The translations under genes and the position numbers were made by a program. Positions 35,290-44,012 of a stretch of 64,000 nt of DNA are shown here, in pieces. Position 1 is the stretch's first letter; every line of letters starts with the position of its first letter. A model generated the notes under the pieces. It was not told where the DNA came from, made no database searches, and was given only the letters and a program-made list of their open reading frames with translations. The DNA comes from Acidobacteriota bacterium (GTDB lineage Bacteria; Acidobacteriota; Vicinamibacteria; Vicinamibacterales; UBA2999): assembly GCA_016184455.1 (NCBI GenBank), contig JACPCS010000140.1, forward strand, positions 1-64,000, written 5' to 3'.

Positions 35290-37027
35290 CCGCCAGATTG
35301 CGCAGGTGTTCACCGAGATCGCCGACCTGCTGGAGATCAAGGGCGAGAACGTCTTCAAGATCCGCGCATATCGCACCGCCGCGGATACGGTCGGCACCTG
35401 GGCGGACCCGGTCGCGCGCATGGACGATCAGCAGCTGCGTGCGCTGCCTGGCATCGGTAAAGACCTCGCGCTCAAGATTCGCGAGCTCGCCAACACCGGC
35501 GTCTGCGTCTTCCACCAGGAGCTCCTGCAGGAGTTTCCGCCGACGATTCTCGACCTGCTGCGGCTGCACGGCGTCGGCCCGAAGACCGTGGCGCTGCTCT
35601 ATGGCACCCTCGACATCCGGACTGTCGACGAGCTGGCCGATGCCGCACGTTCGGGACGCCTGCGCGATCTGAAAGGGATGGGCGCCAAGAAAGAAGCGCT
35701 GATCCTGAAGGCAATCGACGAGCGTCAGAAGGATACGGGCCGCCACCTGCTGTCCGATACGGCCGCCGCGTCCGCGGAGCTCGTGGCGTATCTCCGCGAG
35801 CACGCGCCCGGCGTCGACTTCATCCCGGTCGGCAGCCTGCGGCGCGGCTGCGAGACGTGCGGCGACATCGACATCCTCGCCATCGGCGGCCCCTCGACGT
35901 CGCTCGGGGCAGGCGACCCGGACCTGATGGACCGGTTCATCGCCTACCCGAAGGTCGATCGCGTGCTCGGGCACGGCGACACGAAATCGAGCGTGCGCCT
36001 GCAGGACGGCTACCAGGCCGACCTGCGCCTCGTGCCGCCCGACAGCCGCGGCGCGGCCATGCAGTACTTCACCGGCTCGAAGGCGCACAACATCGTCCTG
36101 CGCGACCGCGCGATCCAGCGCGGCTTCACGCTGAACGAATACGGGCTGTTCCGCACCGCAGACGACTCGCGCGCCGCCGGCGAGACCGAAGAGGGCATCT
36201 ACGAGGCGCTCGGTCTGTCCTGGGTCGAGCCCGAGCTCCGGGAGAATCGCGGCGAGATCGAAGCCGCCGCCGAGCGGCGGCTCCCCCGTCTGGTGTCGGC
36301 CGCCGACATCCGCGGCGATCTCCACATGCACACGACGGCCACCGACGGCCGCGACGAGATCGAGGCGATGGCGGCGGCTGCCCACCGGCTCGGCTACAGC
36401 TACGTCGCCATCACCGATCACAGCAAAGCGCTGGCGATGGCCAACGGGCTCGACGAGGCGCGGGCGCTGGATCATGCGGCCCGCGTTCGGGCGCTCAACG
36501 GACGGTTCGAGGGGCTCACGCTGCTGGCCGGCATCGAGTGCGACATCCTCCCGGACGGCCGGCTCGACCTGGCAGACGACTGCCTGGCGCAGCTCGATCT
36601 GGTGATTGCGTCGGTGCACTCGCACTTCGGCCAGGACGAGGCGCAGATGACCGACCGCGTGCTGCACGCGCTCGAATCGCCGTGGGTCGACGTCCTGGCG
36701 CACCCCACCGGGCGGCTCCTGCTCAAGCGTGAGCCGCTGCGCCTCAACATGGAAGCGGTCGCGGCGGCGGCGTGCCACGGCGTCGCCCTGGAAATCAACT
36801 GCCAGGTCGATCGCCTCGATCTGAACGACGCGCATGCCAGGCTGGCGCGCGAGCGCGGCGCGCGGCTCGTCATCTCGACCGACGCGCATTCCGTGACGGC
36901 GCTCGGCAACCTGCGATGGGGCATACACGTGGCACGCCGGGCGTGGGCGACGCCCGCGGACGTGCTCAATACGAGGAGCCTGCCGGAACTGCGCGCGCTC
37001 CTGCGGCGGGGCCGGAAAGCGGCATGA
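35282..37027 (+). CDS. polX: DNA polymerase/3'-5' exonuclease PolX
   Basis: The 581-aa protein has an N-terminal helix-hairpin-helix region (LPGIGKDLALKI about 55-66; LHGVGPKTVALLY about 95-107), a palm with GSLRRGCETCGDIDIL (metal ligands Asp195 and Asp197) and YQADLRLV (Asp247), and a C-terminal PHP domain starting GDLHMHTTATDG (about 345-356) with AITDHSK and late STDAHS. All catalytic residues are present. It fills short gaps in base-excision repair and trims 3' ends. The GTG start overlaps the GHMP kinase end, and ATGA overlaps the next gene. Confidence 0.94.
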   Translation: MDNRQIAQVFTEIADLLEIKGENVFKIRAYRTAADTVGTWADPVARMDDQQLRALPGIGKDLALKIRELANTGVCVFHQELLQEFPPTILDLLRLHGVGPKTVALLYGTLDIRTVDELADAARSGRLRDLKGMGAKKEALILKAIDERQKDTGRHLLSDTAAASAELVAYLREHAPGVDFIPVGSLRRGCETCGDIDILAIGGPSTSLGAGDPDLMDRFIAYPKVDRVLGHGDTKSSVRLQDGYQADLRLVPPDSRGAAMQYFTGSKAHNIVLRDRAIQRGFTLNEYGLFRTADDSRAAGETEEGIYEALGLSWVEPELRENRGEIEAAAERRLPRLVSAADIRGDLHMHTTATDGRDEIEAMAAAAHRLGYSYVAITDHSKALAMANGLDEARALDHAARVRALNGRFEGLTLLAGIECDILPDGRLDLADDCLAQLDLVIASVHSHFGQDEAQMTDRVLHALESPWVDVLAHPTGRLLLKREPLRLNMEAVAAAACHGVALEINCQVDRLDLNDAHARLARERGARLVISTDAHSVTALGNLRWGIHVARRAWATPADVLNTRSLPELRALLRRGRKAA

Positions 37028-37287
37028 GCGACACACCGTCGGGCTTCGTCCCGCTCACCTCGCTGCGCCCCGGACCCGTCGATCCGCAGAAAGTGCTGGC
37101 CGACATCCGCACGATCTACTTCAAGACGACGAAGCAGACCATCCAACACGACCTCGCGCACGCCATCGAGCTGCTCAAGATGCTGCCGACCGAAGAGGAG
37201 CGCGAAAAGGCGCGGGTGTACATGGATGGGTTGTCGCAGATGCGCAGCGAATGGGCCAGGAGGACGAAGAAGAAACGCAGGCCGTGA
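37024..37287 (+). CDS. Small basic protein of unknown function downstream of polX
   Basis: The 87-aa protein starts MSDTPSGFVPLTSLRPG and is mostly helical (IRTIYFKTTKQTIQHDLAHA, LLKMLPTEEEREKARVYMDG), ending in a basic RRTKKKRRP tail. ATG at 37024 lies in the polX stop (ATGA), so it is translated by coupling. No membrane segment. I do not recognise a family. It ends one base before the convergent gene at 37288. Confidence 0.65.
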   Translation: MSDTPSGFVPLTSLRPGPVDPQKVLADIRTIYFKTTKQTIQHDLAHAIELLKMLPTEEEREKARVYMDGLSQMRSEWARRTKKKRRP

Positions 37288-37968
37288 CTATTTGATCGGT
37301 GTGAGCCGCTTCTTGGCGGCCAGCCGGATGACGTCGGGAATGTTGCGGTCGGTGGCCAGCCCCTTCACGTCTTTTTCGAGCAGCCGCGGCAGCAGGTTCA
37401 GCGCGATCGCGACCGGCGTCTTCGGGTTCTTCGTCAGTGCCGACACGACCGGGTAGTTCTTCATCCACGCGCGCGTGTGGCCGATGATCCGGAGCACGTC
37501 CTCGGAGACGTTGGCCATCTTGGCGATGTTCTCCACCTCCGAGTCCGTAATTTTCGGGCTGCTCAGCACGGCGACGGCCACGATTTTGTTCGGGTCGCGG
37601 ATCAGGATCGCCCGCTCCTCGCGCGTACCGCGCATCGCGAGCGACAGCCGCTGCGCTGGCGACATCGCGGCAATCCGCTCGAGCGCCGTCGTCTCCTTCT
37701 CGACGGCCGGCGCGACGCTGGCCGCGTCGTCGCTCCCGCCTGCCGCCTCGCTCTCTGTGCCGCCGTTGCCCGTCATCGCCTGCATGCTGGCACGAGCCGC
37801 GGCGGCGACCTCCGCGTCGGGGTCGTCGACGAGCAGCTCGAGGATCCCCTGCTGCTCGAAGGGCCGCAGGCCGAGCACACCCTGGGCGGCCATCAGCCGG
37901 ATGTCGCGATCGACCTGACTGCGCCTGAAGAAATCGAGAAGGGGTGTGGCGGCGCCGGGGTCAGTCAA
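37288..37968 (-). CDS. HEAT-like repeat protein of unknown function
   Basis: The 226-aa protein is alpha-helical, with two helical blocks (8-65 and 95-226) joined by a low-complexity linker rich in Gly, Ala and Ser. The second block (SPAQRLSLAMRGTREERAIL, NKIVAVAVLSSPKITDSEVE, LLPRLLEKDVKGLATDRNIP) looks like HEAT or ARM repeats conserved in other deep-branching bacteria. No signal peptide. The TTG start at 37968 is in the stop of the RodZ-like gene (TTGA). Confidence 0.6.
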   Translation of the reverse strand: MTDPGAATPLLDFFRRSQVDRDIRLMAAQGVLGLRPFEQQGILELLVDDPDAEVAAAARASMQAMTGNGGTESEAAGGSDDAASVAPAVEKETTALERIAAMSPAQRLSLAMRGTREERAILIRDPNKIVAVAVLSSPKITDSEVENIAKMANVSEDVLRIIGHTRAWMKNYPVVSALTKNPKTPVAIALNLLPRLLEKDVKGLATDRNIPDVIRLAAKKRLTPIK

Positions 37969-38381
37969 TTCCGAATCGTGATGAACAGCACGACGCCGAC
38001 GAGCACCGCGGCGACCACCAGCACGGCCACGAGCGTCCTCGCGGTGCGGCGGCGGAGGCGGTCGGAGCCGCGGCTGTCCTGGGCGGCGTGCGGGCTGCCG
38101 TCGGCCAGCGAATCATGCGGGAACTGTACGAGGAACTCGCGCACCGTCTGCTCGGGATCGAGACCCACTTCGATGGCGTACGATCGCACGAACGCGCGCG
38201 AGAAGATGCCGCCGGGCAGCCGCGAGATGTCGTTGCGCTCGAGCGCTTCGAGCGCGCCGATGGAGATCTTCGTGGCATCGGCGATCTGCCGCAGCGTGAC
38301 GCCGCGCGCCTCGCGCAGGCGTTTCATTTTTGCTCCGAAATCGGGCTGCGCCGATTCCACCATCGCCACGCTGCGCCCCAT
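37965..38381 (-). CDS. RodZ-like HTH membrane protein (short form)
   Basis: The 138-aa protein has an N-terminal Xre-type HTH (FGAKMKRLREARGVTLRQIA, ISIGALEALERNDISRLPGG, FSRAFVRSYAIEVGLDPEQ) of the RodZ/HTH_25 kind, a basic stretch, and one C-terminal membrane helix (TLVAVLVVAAVLVGVVLFIT). The periplasmic domain of RodZ is absent, so the protein ends right after the helix. A cell-shape role is suggested by family only. ATG 38381 is chosen. Confidence 0.72.
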   Translation of the reverse strand: MGRSVAMVESAQPDFGAKMKRLREARGVTLRQIADATKISIGALEALERNDISRLPGGIFSRAFVRSYAIEVGLDPEQTVREFLVQFPHDSLADGSPHAAQDSRGSDRLRRRTARTLVAVLVVAAVLVGVVLFITIRN

Positions 38382-38382
38382 G

Positions 38383-39063
38383 TTAGGGAAGGGTTCGAGG
38401 GGTGTCAAACGCGCGCGCGGCCTGTTCGACGATCGCGCGCACGCCGTCAGGCGTGGCACGCGCGAACAGCCCGATGGCGGCAAAGCCGTCGGCGCCTGCC
38501 GCCGCGACAGCCCCCAGACGATCGACCGCCATGCCGCCGATTGCGAGCACCGGTACCGGCACCGCCGCGCACACCTCCGCCAGCGCGTCGGTCCCGGCCG
38601 CGGTCGCCGCCGGCTTCGAGTCGGTGTCGAACACGGTCCCGTAGATCAGGTAGTCGACGGCTCCCTCGCCCGCCGCCGCACGTGCCTCCTCGAGGCGATG
38701 GACCGAGCGGCCGATCAGAAAGCCTCGAGGGCTCGCCGATCGCGCGCGCGCCGCAGGCACCGAATCCCCGCGCAGATGCACGCCGTGCGCTCCCGCGGCC
38801 AGCGCCACATCGAGACGATCGTTGACGACGACGCGTGTGCCGGTGCCCCGGACGGCGGCCACCGCCCCTCCCGCCAGCGCCAGCAGCGATCGGCCGTCCA
38901 GACCGGGCTGACGAATCTGAACCAGGTGCACGCCTGCACGCGCGGCCGCGCCGATTCGATCGATGAGCGCGTCGATCGTCCGGCTGAAGCCGGACGCCAC
39001 GTACGTAGTGTCCGGCTTCAGCCGGACCAGGGGCGGCGTGACCAGGCAGATCACCGGCCGCAT
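38383..39063 (-). CDS. thiE: Thiamine-phosphate synthase with repeat-encoded insertion
   Basis: The 226-aa TIM-barrel protein has GVHLVQIRQPGLDGRSLLAL, VVVNDRLDVALAAGAHGVHL, GRSVHRLEEA, GTVFDTDSKPAA and VLAIGGMAVDRLG, the ThiE pattern for joining the pyrimidine and thiazole halves of thiamine. Residues 13-29 ([17 protein letters not shown]) replace the usual loop after the first strand and are encoded by a palindromic repeat. TenI-like function is possible. The ATG at 39063 overlaps the upstream stop by one base (TGATG). Confidence 0.82.
   Translation of the reverse strand: MRPVICLVTPPLVRLKPDTTYVASGFSRTIDALIDRIGAAARAGVHLVQIRQPGLDGRSLLALAGGAVAAVRGTGTRVVVNDRLDVALAAGAHGVHLRGDSVPAARARSASPRGFLIGRSVHRLEEARAAAGEGAVDYLIYGTVFDTDSKPAATAAGTDALAEVCAAVPVPVLAIGGMAVDRLGAVAAAGADGFAAIGLFARATPDGVRAIVEQAARAFDTPRTLP
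38978..39027 (-). repeat. Palindromic element (TACGTGGCGTCCGGC family) inside thiE
   Basis: Two 18-base units face each other: GTCCGGCTGAAGCCGGAC (38978-38995) and GTCCGGCTTCAGCCGGAC (39010-39027), with GCCACGTACGTAGT between. The second unit is the exact reverse complement of the first, and each is itself a near-perfect hairpin. It is the same family as 25103-25193. Confidence 0.9.
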
Positions 39064-39332
39064 CAGTCGTTGGCGAGCCGCGAGGGATTGATCGAGGGCG
39101 GGCGCTCCGAGGCGCGGCCGCTCAGCAGCGAGAGCAGCTCGCGGAGCCCGACGACAATGTTGATGACGCCGAGGCCGGAGACCGCCCCGCGGACGAAGTT
39201 GTTGGTGATCACCGCATGCAGCGTCGGCAGCAGCTGCGCGAAGTAATTTCGATCCCAGAACGCGAGCCAGGGGATCACGATCAGCACGAACCCCGCCTCG
39301 AGAAAGAACACGATGTACACGAGGCGCATCAT
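39063..39332 (-). CDS. Small two-helix membrane protein
   Basis: The 89-aa protein has two hydrophobic helices (VYIVFFLEAGFVLIVIPWLA and FVRGAVSGLGVINIVVGLRE) and a polar C-terminus. The first helix and the WDRNYF loop are well marked. Coupled at both ends: its ATG overlaps the TPR gene stop and its stop overlaps the thiE start. No family recognised; position suggests co-expression with the TPR protein. Confidence 0.65.
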   Translation of the reverse strand: MMRLVYIVFFLEAGFVLIVIPWLAFWDRNYFAQLLPTLHAVITNNFVRGAVSGLGVINIVVGLRELLSLLSGRASERPPSINPSRLAND

Positions 39333-40882
39333 CGGCCGTGGCTCCCGGTCTCCACCCCACCGCGTCCGGCCTGCGCGCGCGAGAGCTGGTCGATCCGCGC
39401 GCGGAGATCGCGGTAATCCCCAGCCTCGGCCCAGAGGTCGACGAAAACCGCCAGCGCACGGGCCGGCTCGCCGAGCCGCTCGAGCGCGTCAGCCAAGTCG
39501 TACAAGACGTCGAACCCTTCGTCCGGGGTCGCGAACGGGCCGTCGGCCGCGCGCTCGAACCATTCGAGGCCGCGCTGCACGTCGCCGCGTCGGACGTGGA
39601 GCCGTCCCAGCTCGGCGGCCGCCTTGACGCGCGTCCGCGGGTTGCGGGTCGCCGCCTCGAATTTGTCGGCGGCGTCGGTCAGGCGGCCCGCGCGCAGGTG
39701 ATCGAGCGCGCTGTCATACGGATCCTTCTCGACGAGCGGCGGCGGCGCGGCGGCAGGACCGACCGTCGTCAGCGCATCGGTCAAGTCCACCTCGACCGGT
39801 TCGGATCCAGCGGCGGATACAGCCTCGTCGGGCTCCGGCGCGACCTCGATCTCCTCGGTGACGAGGACCTCGGTCACGTCTTCGGGCTCGGGCGGCGCCA
39901 CGCCGAGCAGTGCGCACGCCCGCCGCAGACGTTCGCGATGTGCCTCGTTGCCCCGATCGGCCTCGAGCAGGTCTTCGGCAATGACCCGCGCTTCGGCACC
40001 GCTCCCCGCGTTGAGGTACGCATCGGCCAGCTGCGCCTGCGCCGCGCGCATCGGCGCCTCGAGACCCGCATCCACGGACACCTCCACGAGCTTGACGAGC
40101 GCCGGGATGTGCGGCACGAGCCCAACGAACGCCTGCAGCCCGTCGATCGCCCGCTGCCACTCCCCGCCCAGCAGCGCCGCATCGGCGACGACGTCGACGA
40201 TGCCGTGTGCGCTGTCGATCCGGCCTCCACGCGCCAGGTCGAGCGCGAGACGCAGCACATCGTCATGACGCGCCGGGTCGAGCGTCAGCACGCGCGTCAG
40301 CATCGCCTGGGCGTGCAGGTCGCTGCCGCCGGCCAGCTCGCGCTGCGCGCGCGCGAAGAGCGCCGCCGGATCGTCATCTGAGGGAGGCGGCGGCCTCACG
40401 GCCTCAGGTTGGACCTCGGGCGCAGGCGCCGGTGCCGGCGTCTCGTCGGTCCCTTCGAGCGCCGCCAGGCGCGCGCGGCAGTCGGCGAGGCCCTGCTGGT
40501 CGCCCCGCCGCCGGCGCACCTCCTCGAGCTGCCGCAGGTACGTCTTGGCGTCGACGAACACGCCCTGCCGGGCCGCGATCTCGGCGAGCTGCAAGAGCGT
40601 GTGCTCGTGTTGATTCCGGACCTTGAGCGCCTTCTTGTAGAGTGCCGCCGCGCGCGGCAGAAAGCCCTCGGCGAACAGATGGTCGGCGACGCGGGTGAAC
40701 TGCGCGACGGCGCGGTCGGCGTCGCCGGCGCGGACGTAGAGGTCGCCGAGCGCGTTAATCGCGTTCCAGTCGCGCGGCTGATCCTCGATCAGCCGAACGT
40801 ATTCCTCAATGGCTCCGTCGAGCTTTCCCTGGCGAAGGAGTTTTTCCGCCCGTTTGAGCGCGGCCTCGCGGTCTACTGGCAC
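39329..40882 (-). CDS. TPR repeat protein
   Basis: The 517-aa protein has TPR units at the N-terminus (ALKRAEKLLRQGKLDGAIEE, WNAINALGDLYVRAGDADRA, LPRAAALYKKALKVRNQHEH), an acidic and Pro-rich linker (about 145-170 and 330-370), and more TPRs at the C-terminus (AADKFEAATRNPRTRVKAAA, VQRGLEWFERAADGPFATPD). No signal peptide, so probably a cytoplasmic scaffold. The cargo is not indicated by neighbours. Confidence 0.75.
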   Translation of the reverse strand: MPVDREAALKRAEKLLRQGKLDGAIEEYVRLIEDQPRDWNAINALGDLYVRAGDADRAVAQFTRVADHLFAEGFLPRAAALYKKALKVRNQHEHTLLQLAEIAARQGVFVDAKTYLRQLEEVRRRRGDQQGLADCRARLAALEGTDETPAPAPAPEVQPEAVRPPPPSDDDPAALFARAQRELAGGSDLHAQAMLTRVLTLDPARHDDVLRLALDLARGGRIDSAHGIVDVVADAALLGGEWQRAIDGLQAFVGLVPHIPALVKLVEVSVDAGLEAPMRAAQAQLADAYLNAGSGAEARVIAEDLLEADRGNEAHRERLRRACALLGVAPPEPEDVTEVLVTEEIEVAPEPDEAVSAAGSEPVEVDLTDALTTVGPAAAPPPLVEKDPYDSALDHLRAGRLTDAADKFEAATRNPRTRVKAAAELGRLHVRRGDVQRGLEWFERAADGPFATPDEGFDVLYDLADALERLGEPARALAVFVDLWAEAGDYRDLRARIDQLSRAQAGRGGVETGSHGR

Positions 40883-40924
40883 GGGTCACTTTGCTGGAAG
40901 TCAAAGGGCAAAGGTGAAAGAGAC

Positions 40925-41554
40925 TTACGTTGTTTCGATCGTATCAAACAGCGACGGGGGCCTGAACGAGCGGCGGTGCAGACCCGAGTACCCGTACCGG
41001 GCGACCGCCGCGAGGTGATCGGCGGTCGCGTAGCCCTTGTGGCGGTCATAGCCGTAGCGCGGATCGGCAGCGTGGTGCGCCAACATCTCGCGATCGCGGG
41101 TCACCTTGGCGACGATCGAGGCCGCCGCAATCGCGCTGCAGCGGCGGTCGCCGTGCGGCACCGGCCGCTGCGCGATCGCCAGCCCTGGGATGCGGAAGGC
41201 GTCGACGAGCACGAGGTCGGGCAGCGGCGCCAGCGCGAGCACGGCGCGCCGCATCGCTTCGAGCGAGGCGCGGTGCACGTTGAGCGCATCGATCTCCTCG
41301 GGCGCCGCCGACGCCACCGCCCACCCGAGCGCCCGGCGCGTGATCGCGTCGTACAGCCGCTGGCGCTCGAGCGCGGTGATCATCTTGGAGTCGCAGAGGC
41401 CCGGGATGTGCCGCCCGGGATCGAGGATGACCGCCCCCACGACCACGGGGCCGGCCAGACAGCCGCGCCCGACTTCATCGCAGCCCGCGATGCGATAGAA
41501 CCCCCAGCGCCGCATGGCGTTCTCGAGGGTTCGCCTCGCGCTGCTTCGAACCAT
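40925..41554 (-). CDS. rnhB: Ribonuclease HII
   Basis: The roughly 209-aa protein has the RNase HII signature AGCDEVGRGCLAGPVVVGAV with the DE metal pair, LCDSKMITALERQRLY, and AIAAASIVAKVTRDREM followed by GYATADHLAAV. It removes ribonucleotides from DNA. The ATG at 41554 is preferred over 41599, which lies in a GCCAGGTGCCAG repeat. rnhB next to rplS is a common bacterial arrangement. Confidence 0.94.
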   Translation of the reverse strand: MVRSSARRTLENAMRRWGFYRIAGCDEVGRGCLAGPVVVGAVILDPGRHIPGLCDSKMITALERQRLYDAITRRALGWAVASAAPEEIDALNVHRASLEAMRRAVLALAPLPDLVLVDAFRIPGLAIAQRPVPHGDRRCSAIAAASIVAKVTRDREMLAHHAADPRYGYDRHKGYATADHLAAVARYGYSGLHRRSFRPPSLFDTIETT

Positions 41555-41606
41555 GGGAGCCCACCCACGTTGCCGGTTGCCAGGTGCCAGAACCGACAAC
41601 TGGCAA

Positions 41607-41954
41607 CTACTGCGCAGTGCGCGTTTCCTTCATCCGCGCCGCCTTCCCCTTCAGGTTGCGCAGGAAGTAGAGCTTCGCGCGCCGGACTTTCGCCGAGCGC
41701 ACCACGTCGACCTTCGCAATCGACGGCGAATGGAGCGGGAAGATGCGCTCGACACCCTGGCCGAACGAGACCTTCCGCACCGTGAACGACGCCCGCGCGC
41801 CGCCGCGCCGCAAGCTGATGACGAGGCCCTCGAAGATCTGGATGCGCTCCTTGTCGCCCTCGCGCACCCTCACGTGCACGCGCACGGTGTCCCCGGCCTT
41901 CATCTCTGGCCGGGTCGTCAGCTGCGACTTCTCGACCAGCTCAATCGCGCTCAT
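41607..41954 (-). CDS. rplS: 50S ribosomal protein L19
   Basis: The 115-aa protein shows [40 protein letters not shown] and [19 protein letters not shown], the L19 pattern at the 30S-50S interface. The ATG overlaps the trmD stop (ATGA). It belongs to the conserved rpsP-khpA-rimM-trmD-rplS operon, which is complete here in its normal order. Confidence 0.97.
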   Translation of the reverse strand: MSAIELVEKSQLTTRPEMKAGDTVRVHVRVREGDKERIQIFEGLVISLRRGGARASFTVRKVSFGQGVERIFPLHSPSIAKVDVVRSAKVRRAKLYFLRNLKGKAARMKETRTAQ

Positions 41955-42697
41955 GGCTCTCTCTCCTGTTCCTTCCGAATCTCCTCCAGCATCGCCCGTT
42001 CCTCATCGTCGAGCGCGGCCGAGGTCAGCAGCTCCGGACGGCGTTCCAGCGTGCGCCGCAGCGCCGTCTTCTTCCGCCACCGCCGCACCTCTTCATGATG
42101 CCCCGAAAGGAGCACCGCGGGCACCCTCTGGCCCGCAAATTCCGGCGGCCGCGTGTAATGCGGGTAATCGAGCAATCCCCGCGAAAATGACTCCTCCTCC
42201 ACCGACTGCGCGTCGCCGACCACCCCCGGCACCAGCCGGCTGACGGCGTCGACCACGACGAGCGCGGCCAGCTCGCCGCCGCTCAGCACGTAGTCGCCGA
42301 TCGACAGCTCGTCGGTCGCCACCGCCGTGCGCACCCGATCGTCCACCCCTTCGTATCGGCCGCAGAGGAGCACGACATGCTCCAGGCGGCTCAACCGTGC
42401 GGCCTCGGCCTGCGTGAAGCGGCGGCCCTGCGGCGAGAGCAGGATCACCGCGTCAGGCGCGCCGCGGCGCGCGCGGATGTCATCGACCGCGCGCGCGAGC
42501 GGCTCGGGCTTCATCACCATGCCCGGTCCGCCGCCGTACGGGACGTCGTCGACGCTCCGATGCCGATCCGCCGTGTAGTCGCGGAGGTCGTGTACCGCGA
42601 CGTCCACGAGGCCCTGATCGATCCCGCGACTGACGACCCCCTCCGCGAGGCCGGCGGCGACCATCCGCGGAAAGATCGTCACGATGTCGAACTTCAT
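41951..42697 (-). CDS. trmD: tRNA (guanine-N1)-methyltransferase
   Basis: The 248-aa SPOUT enzyme has [29 protein letters not shown] and [21 protein letters not shown], the trefoil-knot SAM site, and [20 protein letters not shown] in the C-terminal domain. It makes m1G37 in tRNA, which prevents frameshifting. The 75-base gap to rimM is filled by a GGCAGTA-type repeat. Confidence 0.97.
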   Translation of the reverse strand: MKFDIVTIFPRMVAAGLAEGVVSRGIDQGLVDVAVHDLRDYTADRHRSVDDVPYGGGPGMVMKPEPLARAVDDIRARRGAPDAVILLSPQGRRFTQAEAARLSRLEHVVLLCGRYEGVDDRVRTAVATDELSIGDYVLSGGELAALVVVDAVSRLVPGVVGDAQSVEEESFSRGLLDYPHYTRPPEFAGQRVPAVLLSGHHEEVRRWRKKTALRRTLERRPELLTSAALDDEERAMLEEIRKEQEREP

Positions 42698-42772
<75 letters not shown>

Positions 42773-42779
<7 letters not shown>

Positions 42780-43285
42780 ACATTCAACTCCAGCAGCCCT
42801 TCGGGCGGGTCGATCCGGATGCGCTTCGCCGCGACGTCGATGTCCACGCAGATATCGACCGCGAGCGGAATCAGCACTTCCCCGTGCCGGCCGTTGACGA
42901 CGAGCCGGCTGCCGCCGGCGCCGCCCTCGACGCGCACGACCGGCCCGACCGGCACACCCTCCATCGTCTCGACGCGGCACCCGACGAGCTGATGTTCGTA
43001 ATAGTGCCCGGACTCGAGTGGCTGCAGCGCGTCTTCCGGGATCCGCAGCTCGAGCCCGCTCATCGCTTCGACGTCTTCGATCCGCGACAGACCATCGAAT
43101 GCGATCACGGGGCGCCCCCCTTGTATCCGCGCCGCGACGATCGTCAGCCGCCGCTCGCCGGATGCCGGCCGCACCCAGACGTCCGCGCCCGGGCGGAACC
43201 GCTCGTCAACGAAATCCGTTTCCGGGTTGACGATAACGTGGCCGCGGAGCCCATGGGGCCGGGCGATGCGCCCCACGACCACCAT
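42773..43285 (-). CDS. rimM: Ribosome maturation factor RimM
   Basis: About 170 aa from ATG 43285: MVVVGRIARPHGLRGHVIV starts the RimM barrel, with a PRC-barrel second half (YYEHQLVGCRVETMEGVPVG, LIPLAVDICVDIDVAAKRI). It helps 16S rRNA processing and 30S head assembly. Two longer in-frame starts (43315 and 43345) lie in a palindromic element and would add residues of MTSDPINWED type; I judge these non-native, but initiation at 43315 is possible. Confidence 0.92.
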
Positions 43286-43297
43286 GTCTTCCCAGTT

Positions 43298-43389
43298 AAT
43301 GGGGTCGGAGGTCATTTTTCGAGGACACTCCCAATGGCGAAGCACCAGGGCCGGTGAAGTGTCCTCGAAAAATGACCTCCGACCCCATT
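43298..43389. repeat. Perfect 32-base inverted repeat between khpA and rimM
   Basis: Arms at 43298-43329 and 43358-43389 are exact reverse complements (arm 1 begins AATGGGGTCGGAGGTCATTT), with a 28-base spacer. The outer edge of arm 2 touches the khpA stop codon. The outer edge of arm 1 is 13 bases from the preferred rimM start. Confidence 0.9.
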
Positions 43390-43658
43390 TAATCCTTGAT
43401 GTCGAGCTGCGCGCGCTTGCCGTGATGCTCGGCGGTCACCGCCAGCAGCGTGCGCAGCGCGGCGGCCGTCCGCCCCTGCCGCCCGATGATCTTGCCCATA
43501 TCGCCGGGCGAGGTCCGCAACTCGAAGACGTGCACGCCACGCCGCTCGGTCTCGGTGATTCGCACCGCGTCGGGCTGATCCACCAGCGCCCGCACGACCA
43601 CTTCAATCACGGCGCGCAGCGGATTGCTCCCGTCGTCAGGTGACTGCGGCGCCGCCAT
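43389..43658 (-). CDS. khpA: KH-domain RNA-binding protein KhpA
   Basis: The 89-aa protein has the KH type II fold with the RNA-binding GxxG loop in GDMGKIIGRQGRTAAALRTL. It sits between rpsP and rimM, its usual place. The ATG at 43658 overlaps the rpsP stop by one base (TGATG). KhpA with KhpB affects small RNAs and division in other bacteria; here it is inferred by family. Confidence 0.93.
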   Translation of the reverse strand: MAAPQSPDDGSNPLRAVIEVVVRALVDQPDAVRITETERRGVHVFELRTSPGDMGKIIGRQGRTAAALRTLLAVTAEHHGKRAQLDIKD

Positions 43659-43933
43659 CACTGCGCAGCGGGCGTCTCGACCGGAGCCGACAGATCCCGC
43701 GACAGGTGCTTCTTGAGCAGCGTCCGCACCGAATCCGAGGGGCGGGCGCCGCGCTTCAGCCAGTGCTCGATGCGCGCCTTGTCGATCGCGACCTGCGCCG
43801 GCTTCGAGCGCGGGCTGTACGTCCCCAGGTTTTCCACGAAGCTGCCGTCGCGCCCCGACCGCGCCTCGAGCACCACCACGCGGAAGTAGGGCTTCTTGGT
43901 CGACCCCGCGCGCCTCAAACGAATCGATAACAT
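43658..43933 (-). CDS. rpsP: 30S ribosomal protein S16
   Basis: The 91-aa protein begins MLSIRLRRAGSTKKPYFRVV and has ENLGTYSPRSKPAQVAIDKA and ARIEHWLKRGARPSDSVRTL, the S16 pattern. It ends with a short Thr/Pro/Ala tail. Preceded by a short-period repeat and by ffh, the usual ffh-rpsP order. Confidence 0.97.
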   Translation of the reverse strand: MLSIRLRRAGSTKKPYFRVVVLEARSGRDGSFVENLGTYSPRSKPAQVAIDKARIEHWLKRGARPSDSVRTLLKKHLSRDLSAPVETPAAQ

Positions 43934-43934
43934 T

Positions 43935-44010
43935 CAACCTCCAAGTCCCAACTCCCAACTCCCAAACTCCCTCTCAAACCTTGGGAGTTGGAGTTTGGGC
44001 GTTGGGAGTT
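43935..44010 (-). repeat. Short-period quasi-palindrome (CCCAACTCCCAACT words) between ffh and rpsP
   Basis: Four copies of AACTCCC-like words on the left are mirrored by GGGAGTTGGAGTTTGGGCG on the right, allowing a long imperfect hairpin in the ffh-rpsP transcript. Confidence 0.7.
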
Positions 44011-44012
44011 TC

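Noticed and set aside
36772-37023. Longer start for the small gene after polX
   Set aside because: It would lie out of frame inside the PHP domain of polX; the ATGA overlap start at 37024 fits coupling.
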